Source: Planctomycetaceae bacterium (lineage in GTDB: Bacteria; Planctomycetota; Planctomycetia; Planctomycetales; Planctomycetaceae). Taken from it: 64,000 nt of DNA. Numbering within the stretch: position 1 is the first letter of the stretch; each line of letters opens with the position of its first letter. A program made the translations under genes and the position numbers. Under the pieces are notes generated by a model, which did not search any database, was not told the DNA's origin, and saw only the letters and a list, made by a program, of their open reading frames with translations. The stretch spans positions 16,777-80,776 of the forward strand of contig JAKFUF010000018.1 in assembly GCA_021732845.1 (NCBI GenBank). Direction: 5' to 3'. This document shows, in pieces, positions 34,303 to 43,550 of the stretch.

Positions 34303-34596
34303 CTACCGCTCCAGCCCTCGATCACGCTCGTCGCGGTTCTGCGTGCGGGTCTCTGCCTGGCGTAGAGACTGCTGCAAAGGCGAAGCGTCTTTCTCTTCCT
34401 CGAATGCCGGTGCGACGGACTGGCGCCGGGACTCAGCAATCTCGCCGGGAGTCATTGTTCCATAGAGGCCTAACTCAGGCTGTTGAGCCACATTAGAATC
34501 GTTATAGAGCGCCCCGCGCACTTCGCGGAGCCCTTGCCTGAGCATGGCTTGTGCATGTCCTTCTCCGATCTTTCCGCCTTGCTGTTCGTTGGCCAT
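34303..34596 (-). CDS. hypothetical small hydrophilic protein
   Basis: 97 residues from ATG 34596, which has GGAG 13 bp upstream; the longer frame to 34716 overlaps the membrane-protein gene. The protein is Gln/Glu/Arg-rich and probably disordered or helical (GKIGEGHAQAMLRQGLREVRGAL, LQQSLRQAETRTQNRDERDRGLE). It is in the same operon as the methylase and membrane protein. No family is recognised. Confidence 0.5.
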   Translation of the reverse strand: MANEQQGGKIGEGHAQAMLRQGLREVRGALYNDSNVAQQPELGLYGTMTPGEIAESRRQSVAPAFEEEKDASPLQQSLRQAETRTQNRDERDRGLER

Positions 34597-34675
34597 GATG
34601 TTCTGCTCCGGGATGGGGAAGTGAAGCCTGACGAGCACAGGTTGAATGCCCGACGGGAGAACGCTTGGATTGGGT

Positions 34676-35290
34676 TTAGCGACGTAGGTGGTGCCGGAGG
34701 TTGTCGCCATGATCATGGTTCATTGCGCGAACCTGCGAGCCCCGGTGCATCTGATCGAACATGGCGTCCTGCATGTCCAAAAGCTTGATCCTGTCCAGCT
34801 GGTTCATCATGCGGCCTTTGATATAAAGAGCGAATCCCGCGGCCAGGATGAACGTGCCGAGGGCTCGGTCCTGGGAGATAAACACAGCACCCCCGAGCAT
34901 GACCAGGAATGGTTCAATCCAGATTTTGAAACAGGATTCGTCAAAGCGTGTGTTTCCGGTGGCAAGGATTGGGAACCCGCTATAAAAGGAGTGTCTGGCC
35001 ACCCCCTTCCAGCGACGCCGAATTATTCCGATTCGCTGAAGCACGCAGGCGATCAGATACGCCCCGAGGAACCGGAACAGTTGGCGCGGGTCGTAATCAC
35101 GCAGCAGGTACGAATGGAACGGGACCAACAGAAAGACGAGAGCTGCCTGCGATCCGAGATAGCGTTCACCGAACCCACGATGGAGGAACACCTCAACAGA
35201 GGTGGCATATGCTTGGATGACGAGCATCGTCAGGTTCATCGTGCCCCTAGCGTTGTCCCCGTTCGGGTTTGTAGCTTGCGGATGTTCCAT
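34676..35290 (-). CDS. membrane protein of the mobilization region
   Basis: 204 residues from ATG 35290, preceded by GAGGA; the start overlaps the methylase 3' end by 44 bp. Hydrophobic segments lie at about 48-62 (AALVFLLVPFHSYLL), 72-88 (LFRFLGAYLIACVLQRI) and 128-160 (PFLVMLGGAVFISQ, TFILAAGFALYI), so it should be an inner-membrane protein. A role in conjugation is suggested only by its neighbours. Confidence 0.6.
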   Translation of the reverse strand: MEHPQATNPNGDNARGTMNLTMLVIQAYATSVEVFLHRGFGERYLGSQAALVFLLVPFHSYLLRDYDPRQLFRFLGAYLIACVLQRIGIIRRRWKGVARHSFYSGFPILATGNTRFDESCFKIWIEPFLVMLGGAVFISQDRALGTFILAAGFALYIKGRMMNQLDRIKLLDMQDAMFDQMHRGSQVRAMNHDHGDNLRHHLRR

Positions 35291-37763
35291 GTGTATTCCT
35301 CATGCCCGGAAACTCGAGGTGCGAACCATCGAACAGCCGGGGACGCAGATTGTTGTACGTGTCGTTATAGATCCGGACCAGCCGTTCGCTGCGATCGGGA
35401 TCGGCGAACACCCAAGAGCGGAACCGTTCCTTGATCAGTTTCTGCTTCTCACGGGCGGCGAGTGTCGCCTCCTGGTTCACCACCCGTTCCTCCCGTCGCC
35501 CGCTTTGGACGGTGTCATAGATCAGCGGGGTTTTCATGTTGAGCGCCAGCTCCAGCAAATGCGCTCCGTTCGCCCGGTCCGTGCCAAATTCCGACATTGC
35601 CGCAACCGAGTGCTCTGCCATGTAGTCGGCTTCAATGCTCCAAACGGCGTCTTTCTTGAGATGTCCCACCTGGACCGACGAGCGGGCAACCTGAAACAAC
35701 TGGGCGGCAAAGGCCTGGATGTCGGATTCCGGGATCCACGGAGCCCCGAGATTGGCATCAATGTCGCCAGGCAGGACATCCTCGGGTTGCAACGCCAGGA
35801 GGGCGTCCGTGTTGCGGGCGTAGGCCGGACCGGCCGACTGGGCGGTCGCGAGCTTCGCCCGCACGTTCCCCGACAAATAGGCATCTGCCGTCTGCCAGCT
35901 TCTGGAATCAGGGTCATGAAAGATCAGATCGCCCAGTTCGGTAATCACCTGCTCTTCCGACTTGCCGTAGAGTTCTGCGATGAAGGGAAGTTCGATGGCC
36001 CCGCGCTTGTCCAGCGAGACCAGCAGCCCCTCCTCTGCCGATCCCACGGCAGTGACCTCCGGGGTCTTCCCGACGACATCCTTTTGCAGGATGGGGGCTT
36101 TTGCGGCTTTTCCCGTCACTTCGTCATAGTCCTCAAGCGACATCACCAGCATTGCATCGGGATCTTCCCGGAACTTCACGAGGTTCGGCATCCTCCGAAT
36201 CACCTCGCCGACTTTGGTTTCGCTAAACGTCGTCTTGTTGATGGGGCCATAAGCGGTAACGAAATGGTCGTAGGCACGATTCAATTCACGACGGGCCGAA
36301 TCCCGGTGCGTCTCTCGCCACCCCTCATTTTGCGATTGCAGGACGAGTCGGGAGCGGTCACGCAGGCCGACCAGGGCCGCAAGCCGCCTGCCCGTCATGG
36401 TGCGATCGGACGTGAGCGCGGTGCCCCCGAATGTCACCGGCAGGCTTTGCCCACCTGCCACCTGGCGGATGCTGCGGTCGCTGGCGACAAAGAAGCTGCC
36501 TTCGCCGATATGTTTTAGGGGCGGCGGCGGTGTGAAGACAGCCGTGGCCGGCGGTTCAGCGGCAACAGAAGAGATGCCTGCCTCGGGGAATTCCGGCAAA
36601 TGGCCGATGGCACCCTGAAGCTGCGATGGCAGCTCTCCATTTCCAAGCAGGCTGTAGCCGGTCTCCGCTCCGTAGAGCCGGTCCTTGCGACTCCATGTTC
36701 CCAGAACCATCTCGGGATGACGCAGGAAGTACCGATTGATCGGCACATCAACACCCTCAATGGACAGCGGCGTGACGCCGAACCATTCATCATCCACATG
36801 CCAGACCGGTTCCCCAGGAACCCGTTTGCGAAGAAAGACGATATCCGTGACGACCGCCGTCCCTTCACGCTTGAAGGCATCGGACGGAAGGCGGATGGCA
36901 CCGAGGAAATCGGCCTTTGCCCCCAGATGCTCACGCATGGCGGCATTTTGCTTGTCCAGGGTGAAATGCGAAGTGACCAGCGCGGCAACCCCGCCCGCCT
37001 TCAGCCCATCAATGGATTTGGCGAAAAAATAATCGTGCAGCGAGAGCTTCTGTCCCTGGTAATCGAGTTTGAGATCGGCGAACGGCACATTCCCGATGAC
37101 CGCGTCGATGCGGTTTTCCGGGAGTTTTGTGTCGCGGAAATTTTCGATGCGGATGTCCTGGCCGGGATGGATTGCCCGCGCGATCCGTCCAGAAATGCTG
37201 TCCAGCTCGATGCCGATGAATCGCATCCCCTCCGGGCCACATCCCATGAAGTTGCCGATCCCACAACCGGGCTCAAGCACGGTCGCCCGCGGGGAGACAC
37301 CGAGCCTGGCAAGTGCAGCATGCATCGCTTCCATCACCACCGGTGAAGTGTAAAATGCATTAAAGGTGGTCCGCTTGGCGCTGTCATACTCATCGGGTGA
37401 CAGCAATGCCTCCAACTCCTCGCCCAGAACCTTCCAGCTCGCATCTTTGTAGCGACCAGTAACCGGGTCCGGAAAAAGCGACAGGGCGACGGCACCGAAG
37501 CCGGCGAACCGCCTCAGGGCCTGCTGTTCGTCGGCGGTCGCCGGACGGCGCTCATCCTCTGTTCCCTTTAGGATGCGAATGGCGGCGAGCAGGTCGCGGG
37601 CCTTGGATTTTTCGCCGCTGGCGACGGTCGAAGTCGGTTGCAGCCGTTCACCGGCCGACTCGGGAGGTCGAGCTGTTGCCGAGGTTGTCTGTTCAACAGG
37701 CGAGACCGAGATCGGTCGATCGACAGTCTGGGGAGTGTTCGGCAACGTGCCAAAGAACGGCAA
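35247..37763 (-). CDS. N12-class adenine DNA methylase, helicase half missing
   Basis: The body carries a Rossmann methylase: ATVLEPGCGIGNFMG (SAM binding), GIELDSISGRIAR, and the catalytic IGNVPFAD motif near 37,090. Upstream the RRFAGFGAVALSLFPDPVTGRYK and KRTTFNAFYTSPVV segments are characteristic of the large plasmid and ICE proteins that join such a methylase to an SNF2-type helicase. Here the protein ends right after FDGSHLEFPGM, where the helicase would begin, so about half of the usual protein is missing. The frame is open to 38210, but its first 140 codons overlap a better gene (37787-38098), so a start near TTG 37763 is chosen; it remains uncertain. Confidence 0.72.
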   Translation of the reverse strand: MPFFGTLPNTPQTVDRPISVSPVEQTTSATARPPESAGERLQPTSTVASGEKSKARDLLAAIRILKGTEDERRPATADEQQALRRFAGFGAVALSLFPDPVTGRYKDASWKVLGEELEALLSPDEYDSAKRTTFNAFYTSPVVMEAMHAALARLGVSPRATVLEPGCGIGNFMGCGPEGMRFIGIELDSISGRIARAIHPGQDIRIENFRDTKLPENRIDAVIGNVPFADLKLDYQGQKLSLHDYFFAKSIDGLKAGGVAALVTSHFTLDKQNAAMREHLGAKADFLGAIRLPSDAFKREGTAVVTDIVFLRKRVPGEPVWHVDDEWFGVTPLSIEGVDVPINRYFLRHPEMVLGTWSRKDRLYGAETGYSLLGNGELPSQLQGAIGHLPEFPEAGISSVAAEPPATAVFTPPPPLKHIGEGSFFVASDRSIRQVAGGQSLPVTFGGTALTSDRTMTGRRLAALVGLRDRSRLVLQSQNEGWRETHRDSARRELNRAYDHFVTAYGPINKTTFSETKVGEVIRRMPNLVKFREDPDAMLVMSLEDYDEVTGKAAKAPILQKDVVGKTPEVTAVGSAEEGLLVSLDKRGAIELPFIAELYGKSEEQVITELGDLIFHDPDSRSWQTADAYLSGNVRAKLATAQSAGPAYARNTDALLALQPEDVLPGDIDANLGAPWIPESDIQAFAAQLFQVARSSVQVGHLKKDAVWSIEADYMAEHSVAAMSEFGTDRANGAHLLELALNMKTPLIYDTVQSGRREERVVNQEATLAAREKQKLIKERFRSWVFADPDRSERLVRIYNDTYNNLRPRLFDGSHLEFPGMRNTHGTSASYKPERGQR

Positions 37764-37786
37764 CGGTCGCTGGCCCCGTGATCCCC

Positions 37787-38098
37787 TTATTCGTGAGGAG
37801 AATGACGATCGGAAGATTTCGTCATTTCCTGGGAGGGCAGGTCGGTTCGCCCTTCCTGACGTGAGAACAAATGGTTCCTCACTTCCTCCAGCGCCAGTTC
37901 CATCGCCTCGCTCGAAATCTGGCTCGCGTCGCTGTCCGGCTTCGTCGGTATCAATCGCAGCGCCCACGCCTCGTGGCTTGCTTTCAGCTTCACAGACCAT
38001 TGCTCCAGCGTCGCGAGCAGCATCTTCTCGCTCTTGAGCCGCTCCAACAGGGCCGGTTGTAGCTCCAGCAGTTCCAACATGATCGTCTTGTATTGCAT
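37787..38098 (-). CDS. conserved small protein of mobile elements
   Basis: 103 residues from ATG 38098 (MQYKTIMLELLELQPALLERLK). It is helical throughout (LLATLEQWSVKLKASHEAW) and resembles small proteins that sit immediately upstream of N12-class methylase genes in integrative elements. Its frame is more protein-like than the overlapping upstream extension of the methylase frame. The function is unknown. Confidence 0.6.
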   Translation of the reverse strand: MQYKTIMLELLELQPALLERLKSEKMLLATLEQWSVKLKASHEAWALRLIPTKPDSDASQISSEAMELALEEVRNHLFSRQEGRTDLPSQEMTKSSDRHSPHE

Positions 38099-38357
38099 GC
38101 AGGCTTCCTTCGCGTTCGATGGAGAGATTGTCAAAAGATTTCGGCCGGTCGACTCCGTCCTGGGGGAATACCAGCAGACGTTGCAGGCGGTCAGGCAGCT
38201 TTTGTTTCATGGCAGGAACATGGATTGATCATGATTCCCACCCTTAATTCAAATCTGATTTACGCGCAATATTTATCTATTCCTTCACTTCCGGTTGCCA
38301 AGAGCGTCAATACGCGCTATGTCGATTCTGCCAAACAACCTGAGAAGGAGTACACAT

Positions 38358-38756
38358 ATGGGCAGATCACGGAAAACAGGGGTTCCATCCGAGCCAGCCA
38401 CAGAAGTGGCTGACGGGGACAAACCGGCCACCAATGAAACGCCAGCGGAAAGCAAGCTCACCCTGGCCGAGGCCAAGCTGCAGCGCATGCAGGAGACGAA
38501 CAAGCTTTGTTTTCGCCACCAGAACGATTTTGCCAAAATTCAGCAGGAACTGACGGAGCGTTTCAAATTCTCCGAAGCTGAGTTGGAGCACATCCTTGAA
38601 CCGAAGGGGCAGCGGTTGATTCCCGGCTTCGGCTATGCCGAAATGGAACGCCAGAAGCAGTATGTGGCATTCCTGAAGAAGAATGCCGAGCAGCGAGGAT
38701 CGCTGGCAGAGCGGGTTCAGCAAAGCCGAGAGATCGATCAGGAACCTACACTTTAA
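38358..38756 (+). CDS. hypothetical coiled-coil protein
   Basis: 132 residues from ATG 38358, with AAGGAG 7 bp upstream. A disordered N terminus (GRSRKTGVPSEPATEV) precedes a long charged helix (LTLAEAKLQRMQETNKL, DFAKIQQELTERFKFSEAELEHIL). It is divergent from the methylase cluster. No family is recognised. Confidence 0.55.
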   Translation: MGRSRKTGVPSEPATEVADGDKPATNETPAESKLTLAEAKLQRMQETNKLCFRHQNDFAKIQQELTERFKFSEAELEHILEPKGQRLIPGFGYAEMERQKQYVAFLKKNAEQRGSLAERVQQSREIDQEPTL

Positions 38757-39029
38757 TCGGCAATGCCTGCGAATCGCCGCAATGCCGCAGACCGAAGGCA
38801 AAACGGATCTTCCTTCGGCGCCATCAGTTTGAGATCGAAAACACTGAAGAACTTGCACACACTGCTTGGAATGAATTATTCACGGTGGTAAAATCGACAG
38901 CACCTTGCCAACGGTGGACCGGGGAATTCGAAACCACCTAAATGTCGCAAACTCTATATGCTCCCCAGTGAAGGAATCAATCCGACGGTGCTGGCGGCGA
39001 CAAGAATCAGTCTACGAACTGGAGCACAC

Positions 39030-39275
39030 ATGTTAACGGTATTGCGTGAGTTTCTAGTGCGTACTGACGACGGACTTCAAGAGATGATGCTGTGTGAATG
39101 CTTAGTCGAGACCGACACAACGACGAATCACAACATTGGACCTCGAACTACATACAGAGATCGATATTTCAGGCAAGTCGATGGGGGTATGCATGCCATG
39201 CGTGCCGAAAAGATTGAACCGAACGTGTTCAAACTTGATAACGGACTCATTGTTCGCGAAGTGACCCAAGACTAG
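39030..39275 (+). CDS. hypothetical small protein
   Basis: 81 residues from ATG 39030 with GGAG at 39021. The sequence is strand-rich (MLTVLREFLVRTDDGLQEMMLCECLVET, TYRDRYFRQVDGGMHAM, NVFKLDNGLIVREVT), like a small beta-barrel. It overlaps the 3' end of a decayed minus-strand gene by 29 bp. Function unknown. Confidence 0.5.
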   Translation: MLTVLREFLVRTDDGLQEMMLCECLVETDTTTNHNIGPRTTYRDRYFRQVDGGMHAMRAEKIEPNVFKLDNGLIVREVTQD

Positions 39276-39533
39276 ATTGCAAGGCTCGCTTGGCAACGTT
39301 TGTCACTAATCGTCCCAGTTCCTTTGCGAGGTCAGGAATTGACCCCAGCAGCCGAGCTTCCTGTTCAGAATCAGCTCCAGGTTGCCGGTTCCCTTGACTT
39401 CCTGAAAGATGATTTGCACCAGGACGGTGCCGACAACGGTCAGCGAAGCATTCTCGTCCAATTCTGAACGGGCGGTTTTCTTGGGGCAAAAGCGGAGCAC
39501 GTTGACAATGCAGTTCCATCCGATCATTTCCAC
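39247..39533 (-). pseudogene. frameshifted small gene
   Basis: Two overlapping minus frames each look protein-like over part of the interval: ATG 39533 reads TARSELDENASLTVVGTVL and continues to 39306, while the alternative frame reads IPDLAKELGRLVTNVAKRA and continues to 39247. A single frameshift near 39320-39340 would join them into one product of about 95 residues. This suggests a decayed gene. Whether the lesion is natural cannot be decided from sequence alone. Confidence 0.35.
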
Positions 39534-40110
39534 TTATTGTGAGACTCAAGCGGCTAGTTTCCCCCTAATTCTATGCGTGGGCCGTGAGCCAAACGCCGAG
39601 CGATCAATTAAAAACTGCCTTGGCCACTATGACTTCAAGTGCGTTCCACGTTGCGGATTCTGGAACCTTTCCTACTCACTGGTAGGTTCGTCAGTAGGGC
39701 TTAGTGCGAAAGAATTCAAAAGAGTATGCCATGCTCAAGGGGCATCGCCGCTAGTGTACGCTGATGCCCTACCGATTGCAATTCGGGATTCGACCAAGAA
39801 CAAGCGGGCAATTCGTGCAGAAGTTCCGGCCGAGACATGGCAACAACACATCGACGATCTATTTTCACATCGAGACATACTTGACCGCGTCGCAGTCGTG
39901 CTACTTTCCGGGTTGAACCGGAATGTATTCGCTGAGCCAGCAAAACTCATCCGGCAAAACTGCAACCGTAGACAGATATTTGCCAGAGACGTTCCGTTCT
40001 TCCACGGTTGCAACGCGAAAGTGCTTCGCACAGCGCTCGATGCGCAATCCCTAGAAATGATCGCCTCGATTGCGACCAAGTTTCTCCACGCAGACTTGGC
40101 GCACGCGTGA
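39508..40110 (+). CDS. hypothetical protein, alpha/beta fold
   Basis: 200 residues from ATG 39508 (MQFHPIISTYCETQ). An early SFPLILCVGREPN strand-loop and later LPIAIRDSTKNKR and DRVAVVLLSGLNRNVF segments recall the uracil-DNA-glycosylase-like Rossmann fold, but catalytic residues are not identifiable. It stands alone on the plus strand and lower in GC than the relaxase region, so it may be an independent insertion. Confidence 0.5.
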   Translation: MQFHPIISTYCETQAASFPLILCVGREPNAERSIKNCLGHYDFKCVPRCGFWNLSYSLVGSSVGLSAKEFKRVCHAQGASPLVYADALPIAIRDSTKNKRAIRAEVPAETWQQHIDDLFSHRDILDRVAVVLLSGLNRNVFAEPAKLIRQNCNRRQIFARDVPFFHGCNAKVLRTALDAQSLEMIASIATKFLHADLAHA

Positions 40111-40329
40111 GAGCAGGAATGGAAGAGAATTGACTGGAGCCAAACAGCTCCAATACATGCGTTTCCGCGGCTCGACTTTCCCGCGAAAGCCCCCACGAGA
40201 CGGCTCGAACTTTTCCGGCCCATTGTCATGCGCGGCGAATTTCAGACTTCGGATGTGCCCCATTGACCTATGGGTGTTGGGGCCGGAGGTTGCGTCGGAT
40301 CGCTCGCCTAAGCCACGTCGCCTAATGCG

Positions 40330-40740
40330 TCACCATTCGATACGCTCGATGAGCGGGGTACCGTCGACCGCATTCATCACCGCCGCCTCGTCGGCTTCCT
40401 GAATCCACGGAATGCGGTGCCGGGTGATACCCTGGAATAGTCGGAGATTCGGACGAAGTTCCGCATTGAGATTGCGTCCGACAATCCGGATTTTCTGGCC
40501 CGCAACAAACAAGCTGATTCCCTGTGAGGGATCGAACTCGACACGCTCCAGCCAGGCGTAGCCGATCGCCCTGACATTGCCGGTTTTCTTGCGCAGTTCC
40601 AGCATGATTGCCCGGTCGCGGGCTCCACGCAGGAATCCGAAGGCTTGCAGATCGACCAAGTCTTCCTCGTGGTCGGCATCAATGTCGGTCGCAACCTCCG
40701 CCTTCCGACTGACGTATTTGTCAAGAATGCTATCGTTCAT
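40330..40740 (-). CDS. conserved small protein downstream of the relaxase
   Basis: 136 residues from ATG 40740; the start overlaps the relaxase stop by 11 bp. It is alpha/beta with an acidic N terminus (DKYVSRKAEVATDIDADHEEDL), a DRAIMLELRKKTGNVRAIGYAWLERVEF strand pair and an IPWIQEAD segment. The tight overlap suggests co-translation with the relaxase, so a role in DNA mobilization is plausible. Confidence 0.6.
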   Translation of the reverse strand: MNDSILDKYVSRKAEVATDIDADHEEDLVDLQAFGFLRGARDRAIMLELRKKTGNVRAIGYAWLERVEFDPSQGISLFVAGQKIRIVGRNLNAELRPNLRLFQGITRHRIPWIQEADEAAVMNAVDGTPLIERIEW

Positions 40741-43369
40741 AGGCCAGTTCCTTCTCTTCCCAGTTACGGTATTCCCGGATGGGCATTGCAGCCTGAATCG
40801 CCAGTCGCCGAACCATCTGGGCTCGGTCCCGATAACCTTCTGAAACGAGTTCCGTCGCACTCAAGTTTTCGTCCGTCTGGCTGATTGCCTCAAGAAGTTC
40901 CTGTTTACTGTCGGTATACACGGTCGCCTGGCGTTGTCCTCGCGAGACGGAGACGTAAAACTGCTCGCGCGATGAGGCCGGGAAAGACTCAGCGGACTGG
41001 CCGATCAAGACGCGCTGCACGTCGGTTCCCTGGCTGGCCATTGAAGTCACCGCATAGCCATAGGCCAGGAAGCCGTAATCCTTCGGGATCGTCCAGCCCT
41101 TGTCCGTTACCAGATTGCCATCCGCGTCGAATGCTTCCACTTTCACGATGTCCCCATTGTTCAGACGGTGCTTTCCATCTGCTGTTTTTCCATTGCGAGT
41201 GACTCGCAGTGTGTCGCCACTGGCGACCTCCAGCGAGTCCTGATGGAACAGGTGGAACCTGGCTGCCTCGCTTGTTGGTGGTGACTCTTTCTCGACGATG
41301 AGCCGCTCACCCTTAACATGTCCCTTGGCATTCTGGTGGAAGACCAGCACATCACCGGGAAGGAAATTCGCCGCATCGGCACGCTCGGCTTCGGTGAGAT
41401 TGGCATTCTTGAGTGTCAGCAAGCGACGGTCCTCGGTGCCGAGCAGGCCCGATTGACGTAGGCCCTTGCGGACCTCATTGGTGATTCGCTCGGCTTCAAG
41501 GTGCGTCGGAGTGACCACGAGCGCCGTCTCTCCGGCCTTGACGGTCTCCAGATAATCCGATGCGAGCATCTGGTAGCGCTCGGCTTCCGGCACCTCCCGA
41601 ATCCATCCCATGCCATCCAACTGTTGGAACCCGTCGACCGTCCGTCCTTCACTCAGGGCCAGTACCGCCTGTTTATATTCCTGCTTTTGACGCTGGATCT
41701 CCTTGATCTCGGCCGGCACCAGCCCGGCCTGTTCCTCCAACAGCCGCAGGGCGGCTCCGCGTTCGACGGATCCATGCTGATAGCGGTCTCCCGATAGAAT
41801 GACGCGGGCGTCGCGCCTTTCGGCCAGGTCGAAGACCTTTGCCATCGTCCGGCTGCCGATCAGGCCGGCTTCATCGAGCCAGATGACGTTGCCCTGGATT
41901 TGCTCCTGAAGTTTTTCGTCCTGCAGCAGCCGCGCGACGGTATCGGCAGTCTCGAATCCCTTGTCACGGAGAACGCCCCGACTCGCCCGCGCGGTCGGAG
42001 CAAATGCGAACACCTGGTGACCGTTGGCTTCAATGCCTTCGACGGCTTCCTGCATCATCGACGTTTTTCCGACGCCGGCTGCCCCGCGGATCACCATGAC
42101 CCGGTCACGAGAATCCAGAACGTGGTTGACGGCGTCGCGCTGGCCCTGATTGAGCCAGGTGCGGATGATCTGGTGTGGCCTGAATGCAAGCGGTCGACGG
42201 CTGCCCCTTCCCTCGCGGGCAAACCCGATCATGGCCTGTTCCTCGGCCAGGACGCTGCAACTAGTCACCATCCGGCGTCCACGGTGGTTCCTGTGAATAA
42301 ACGGCTCTTCGTGGAATTGCCGTTCGACGGTTTCAACGGATGCCTTTCCAACAGACCGCTTGAGCGACTCTGCCAGCAATGTCCGCTCAGGGACGACGGA
42401 TCTGCGCTCGAAGCAATGCTCCGCCGCATTGCGAACGCCCTCCCTGCCCTTCGATGGAACTTCACCAAGCGGCCCAGTACCGACTCTCTCGATCACCCGC
42501 TGCAGGTCGTTCCGCTCGTCGTCGTTGAGCCGTGCAAGCCATTCCTGGCGCAGCTCAGTGAGCGGCAAGTCTTTCTGCTTCCGCTCCCGCGTTTTGGCTC
42601 CCAACTCTGACTTCAGTTCAGGGTTGGTGATCCCTTTCTTTCGGGCCAACTCTTCAATCTGCTCAGTGCGCCGCGAGAATTTGTCGATGGTCTCCTTTGA
42701 AATCCCGGCAATTTCCCATCCGGTCTTCGTCCGCTCGACTTCAATGCCCAAATCAGCCAGCTTACGGCCGAGCCGGGAATGAAACTTTGCTTCAAAATAA
42801 GGAGCATCCCGCTTCAGATTGCCGAATTGACCGGCCTTCCAAGCATTCTCGCTGGCATCCCATGTTGTATTGAATACGTAGCAGTGGGCATGAAGATGCG
42901 GATCGGGAAGGCCATCGACCGGGCGGGAAGTGAAATGCACGAATTCGCCCCAGGCCATGTTGCCCGTGGTCCGGTCCTCGTTCCGGTTTTGCTTGCGAAT
43001 CCTGGTCTGCATCTCGGCTTCCATGTCGTCCATGGTTTCCCGGACGGAATCACGGAAGGCATCGAGCAACCGTTCATCTTCGGTGATCGCATGCAGTACC
43101 GACAGACTCTTGGGCACATGGAAATTGAAGTCGTAGCCCACCCTGCGATAGTCCTTTGTCCGCAATGTCAGCGGCTCGGCCGTCTGCGGATGGCGATTGT
43201 CGCAGAGCGACTCCCAGGCCCTGGCGTCGACTTCCCCCGAAAGCCCGAGGCGCTCTGCGCCTTTGCCGCGCCATTGCCCGACCAGTTCCTGGCCTTCGGT
43301 GTAATAGTCGGCCGTGCTGTAATAGCTCTTTGCCTGGGCCGAGGATGTGCTCTCGATGATGCGCAACAT
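40730..43369 (-). CDS. MobF family conjugative relaxase-helicase
   Basis: 879 residues. Relaxase domain (1-300): paired Tyr residues at 16-17 and 22-23 (SYYSTADYY) and the three-His metal motif at 155-163 (PDPHLHAHC). Helicase domain: Walker A at about 427-437 (IRGAAGVGKTS), a WLDEAGLIG Walker B, and later ALVVTPTHLEAERI and YAVTSMASQGTDV motifs as in TraI/TrwC. It nicks oriT and unwinds the transferred strand. No type IV secretion or coupling-protein gene was found, so it probably depends on a helper. Confidence 0.9.
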   Translation of the reverse strand: MLRIIESTSSAQAKSYYSTADYYTEGQELVGQWRGKGAERLGLSGEVDARAWESLCDNRHPQTAEPLTLRTKDYRRVGYDFNFHVPKSLSVLHAITEDERLLDAFRDSVRETMDDMEAEMQTRIRKQNRNEDRTTGNMAWGEFVHFTSRPVDGLPDPHLHAHCYVFNTTWDASENAWKAGQFGNLKRDAPYFEAKFHSRLGRKLADLGIEVERTKTGWEIAGISKETIDKFSRRTEQIEELARKKGITNPELKSELGAKTRERKQKDLPLTELRQEWLARLNDDERNDLQRVIERVGTGPLGEVPSKGREGVRNAAEHCFERRSVVPERTLLAESLKRSVGKASVETVERQFHEEPFIHRNHRGRRMVTSCSVLAEEQAMIGFAREGRGSRRPLAFRPHQIIRTWLNQGQRDAVNHVLDSRDRVMVIRGAAGVGKTSMMQEAVEGIEANGHQVFAFAPTARASRGVLRDKGFETADTVARLLQDEKLQEQIQGNVIWLDEAGLIGSRTMAKVFDLAERRDARVILSGDRYQHGSVERGAALRLLEEQAGLVPAEIKEIQRQKQEYKQAVLALSEGRTVDGFQQLDGMGWIREVPEAERYQMLASDYLETVKAGETALVVTPTHLEAERITNEVRKGLRQSGLLGTEDRRLLTLKNANLTEAERADAANFLPGDVLVFHQNAKGHVKGERLIVEKESPPTSEAARFHLFHQDSLEVASGDTLRVTRNGKTADGKHRLNNGDIVKVEAFDADGNLVTDKGWTIPKDYGFLAYGYAVTSMASQGTDVQRVLIGQSAESFPASSREQFYVSVSRGQRQATVYTDSKQELLEAISQTDENLSATELVSEGYRDRAQMVRRLAIQAAMPIREYRNWEEKELAYER

Positions 43370-43550
43370 GCCGCATTGTAGGCGCGCAATGGTTGCAGAA
43401 TGATGAACGATGCTCGCTTGTCACAAGCAGTCAGCGAATGGCAACTATTGACGGTGCCGCCGGATGAAACGGTGGAAATCCGCAACCAAGCTGCCAAATG
43501 TCCACATCGCGTGCCTTAACGAGATGCGTGCATGGCGAGTGACCGATAAT

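Noticed and set aside
37764..38210. Methylase N-terminal extension to 38210
   Set aside because: It overlaps a gene with clearly more protein-like sequence and its own residues are low-complexity.
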